From Paulownia fortunei (taxonomy: Eukaryota > Streptophyta > Magnoliopsida > Lamiales > Paulowniaceae): a DNA stretch of 64,000 nt. Below, in pieces: positions 62,635 through 64,000 of this stretch (its first letter is position 1; each line of letters begins with the position of its first letter). The position numbers and the translations under genes are program-made. The notes under the pieces were generated by a model, which saw nothing but the letters and a program-made list of their open reading frames with translations, did not search any database and was not told the DNA's origin. The stretch lies in assembly GCA_019321725.1 (NCBI GenBank), contig CM033120.1, positions 18,444,278 through 18,508,277 on the forward strand, written 5' to 3'.

Positions 62635-64000
62635 ATGGATCTGAGCATAGCTAAACAAGGTGGCAACAGTAGTGAGCCGAGGGATTACAGAAAAGGGAAC
62701 TGGACACTTCAAGAAACAATGGTTCTGATAGAAGCAAAGAAAATGGACGATGAAAGGAGGATGAAGAGGCCGGGTGACAGCAGCGAGAGGGGCAAACCAG
62801 CAGAACTGAGATGGAAATGGGTGGAGGATTATTGCTGGAAAAATGGGTGTTTTAGAAGCCAAAACCAGTGCAATGATAAGTGGGATAATCTGATGAGAGA
62901 TTTCAAGAAAGTGAGGGAGTATGAGGGTAGAGTGGCTGAAATAGGAGGAGAAGACAAGTCCTATTGGAGAATTGAAAAGAATGAAAGGAAAGAAAACAAT
63001 TTGCCTTCCAATATGTTGCCTCAGATATATGAAGCCTTGGTGGAGGTGATAGAGAGGAAGGGTCAAAGGGTCGTGGTGGGAAGTGGTGGGGCTGGAAGTT
63101 CGAGTGCTAATGTGCCCACTGTTGCGGAAAAATCTACTAGTGTTTTAGGTCAGCAGTCGTTGCCTCATCCATTGCAACAACCACCCATTATTCAGGCTCC
63201 GCCAATGCTGCCACCGTTCCCTCCGCAGGCACAGACACCAGCGGAGCCACCCACTCTTCCCTTTCCTCAGCCGTTGCCCACAGTAGGTACTCTCTCTCTC
63301 TCTCTCTCAAAAAGCACAAAATGCACTATACCCTCACCTAGCAGTTAATGCTGTTGACACCTTGGTCTCATCTTCAGATTCTTGGATAGTCACTTCTCTG
63401 GTTCAACAAAACTTCTTCTTAATCATTGTTTATAATTTCATTATTCCCCGAGCACCTCTACTTCAACCAAGATTTTGTTAGCTGGTAAGACTTTCACATA
63501 CACATTGACTATGAAAACCCTTTTTCTCAAATTTTTCCATAGCAATATTATATCTAGATTGGCAACGGAGTTAAAATATATAGTATTCCCATCCAGAAAT
63601 CAATGCTTCTAATTCTTTTTTAATAAGGTTTTAACGAACCAAATGTATTCTTAATATACATCAATATGAGATGCAATTTCTTCCCATGAAGTCGACGGAC
63701 GGTGGATCCTCACCAGTTTAACTAAAGCATACCCAACTACATGGCATGTCTGTTTTCTTTTGATTGAAATCTGTATCTATTTTCTCTGGGGCTCTTGAGT
63801 CTTTCTGCTTTAATCTCTCTATATATCTTCACATATTTCCAGAAAATATTGACAGTTACCGGGTGGGTTCATTGATTTTAGGCTTGTGTTATAAGATTGC
63901 AGTCTCAGTAGTAGTAACATTTTCAGCAAATACTAACGTTATGGAAATTTGTGATAGCTCAGATTCTGATACCAGTGAGTATACGGACTCACCGGCGAAG
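62635..64000 (+). CDS. Trihelix transcription factor (At1g31310/At2g35640-like), 3' end beyond the window
   Basis: Nuclear DNA-binding protein with a trihelix (Myb/SANT-like) domain. Exon 1 is 62635-63286 and exon 2 is 63927 to beyond 64000; the junction codon GCA is in phase. Start chosen at the first in-frame ATG (MDLSIAKQGG); the frame is open further upstream, but without an ATG. Domain at about residues 18-115: RKGNWTLQETMVLIEAKK, ELRWKWVEDYCW, RSQNQCNDKWDNLMRDFKKV, with the spaced aromatic residues of the three helices. Then comes SYWRIEKNERKE, NLPSNMLPQIYEAL, and a Pro/Gln-rich linker (about 185-217). Exon 2 encodes DSSDSDTSEYTDSPAK, an acidic Ser-rich segment typical of this subgroup. 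The stop is not in the window. Targets unknown. Confidence 0.88.
63290..63308. repeat. (CT)n microsatellite at a 5' splice site
   Basis: A CT run starts three bases after the donor GT of the trihelix first intron, so the donor reads GTACTCTCTCTC. Confidence 0.85.

Noticed and set aside
62617..63066. 149-codon minus-strand frame over the trihelix exon
   Set aside because: Antisense shadow; the sense strand encodes a complete trihelix domain.
1..64000. CRISPR arrays, tRNA or rRNA genes
   Set aside because: No regularly spaced short repeats with unique spacers, no cloverleaf-like A/B box pairs and no rRNA-like sequence were noticed on reading both strands; a tRNA scan would be needed to be certain.

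Overview
This is a nuclear segment from a flowering plant, most likely a core eudicot. Genes carry many short GT-AG introns, intergenic DNA is AT-rich, (TA)n/(CT)n microsatellites are frequent, and small inverted-repeat transposons sit in introns and gene flanks. All products belong to plant or pan-eukaryotic families. The species cannot be named from the sequence alone.

Layout. Plus strand: 1-9085, 3' half of VPS54 (GARP tethering complex; the gene starts before the window); 10955-14799, gamma-SNAP (SNARE recycling); 18236-19874, a three-exon CYP716-family cytochrome P450 (probable triterpenoid oxidase). Minus strand: 21237-24448, ten-exon UDP-arabinose 4-epimerase (MUR4/UXE type), with a 5' leader region to about 25540. 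25.5-33.3 kb is an AT-rich gene-free tract with a 1.3-kb transposon carrying about 350-bp inverted repeats. 33398-34026 (+) is an ALOG/LSH transcription-factor gene broken by one missing base. 36468-39203 (-) is a decayed AP2-type transcription-factor gene of the At2g41710 kind. 41354-49271 (+) is an eleven-exon CbbY-like HAD protein with a predicted plastid transit peptide and degenerate catalytic motifs. 50987-52336 (-) is an intronless U-box/ARM E3 ligase (PUB30/31 type). 52.4-62.6 kb is a 10-kb AT-rich gene desert. 62635-64000 (+) is the start of a trihelix transcription factor that runs off the window.

These are ordinary, independently transcribed plant genes, not a cluster. VPS54 and gamma-SNAP are neighbours and both act in vesicle trafficking, but their adjacency probably reflects ancestral gene order. 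From memory, Arabidopsis homologues of VPS54, gamma-SNAP and an ALOG gene lie near one another on chromosome 4, and UXE/trihelix pairs lie near one another on chromosomes 1 and 2.

Most notable: the AP2 gene has at least three independent disablements yet keeps a 9-nt microexon and most splice sites; the ALOG gene is one base away from intact; the HAD protein lacks the DxD nucleophile and the motif-IV acid, so it looks like a pseudoenzyme; several MULE-like, PIF/Harbinger-like and Stowaway-like elements can be delimited by their inverted repeats. I found no evidence of a wholly new biological system.
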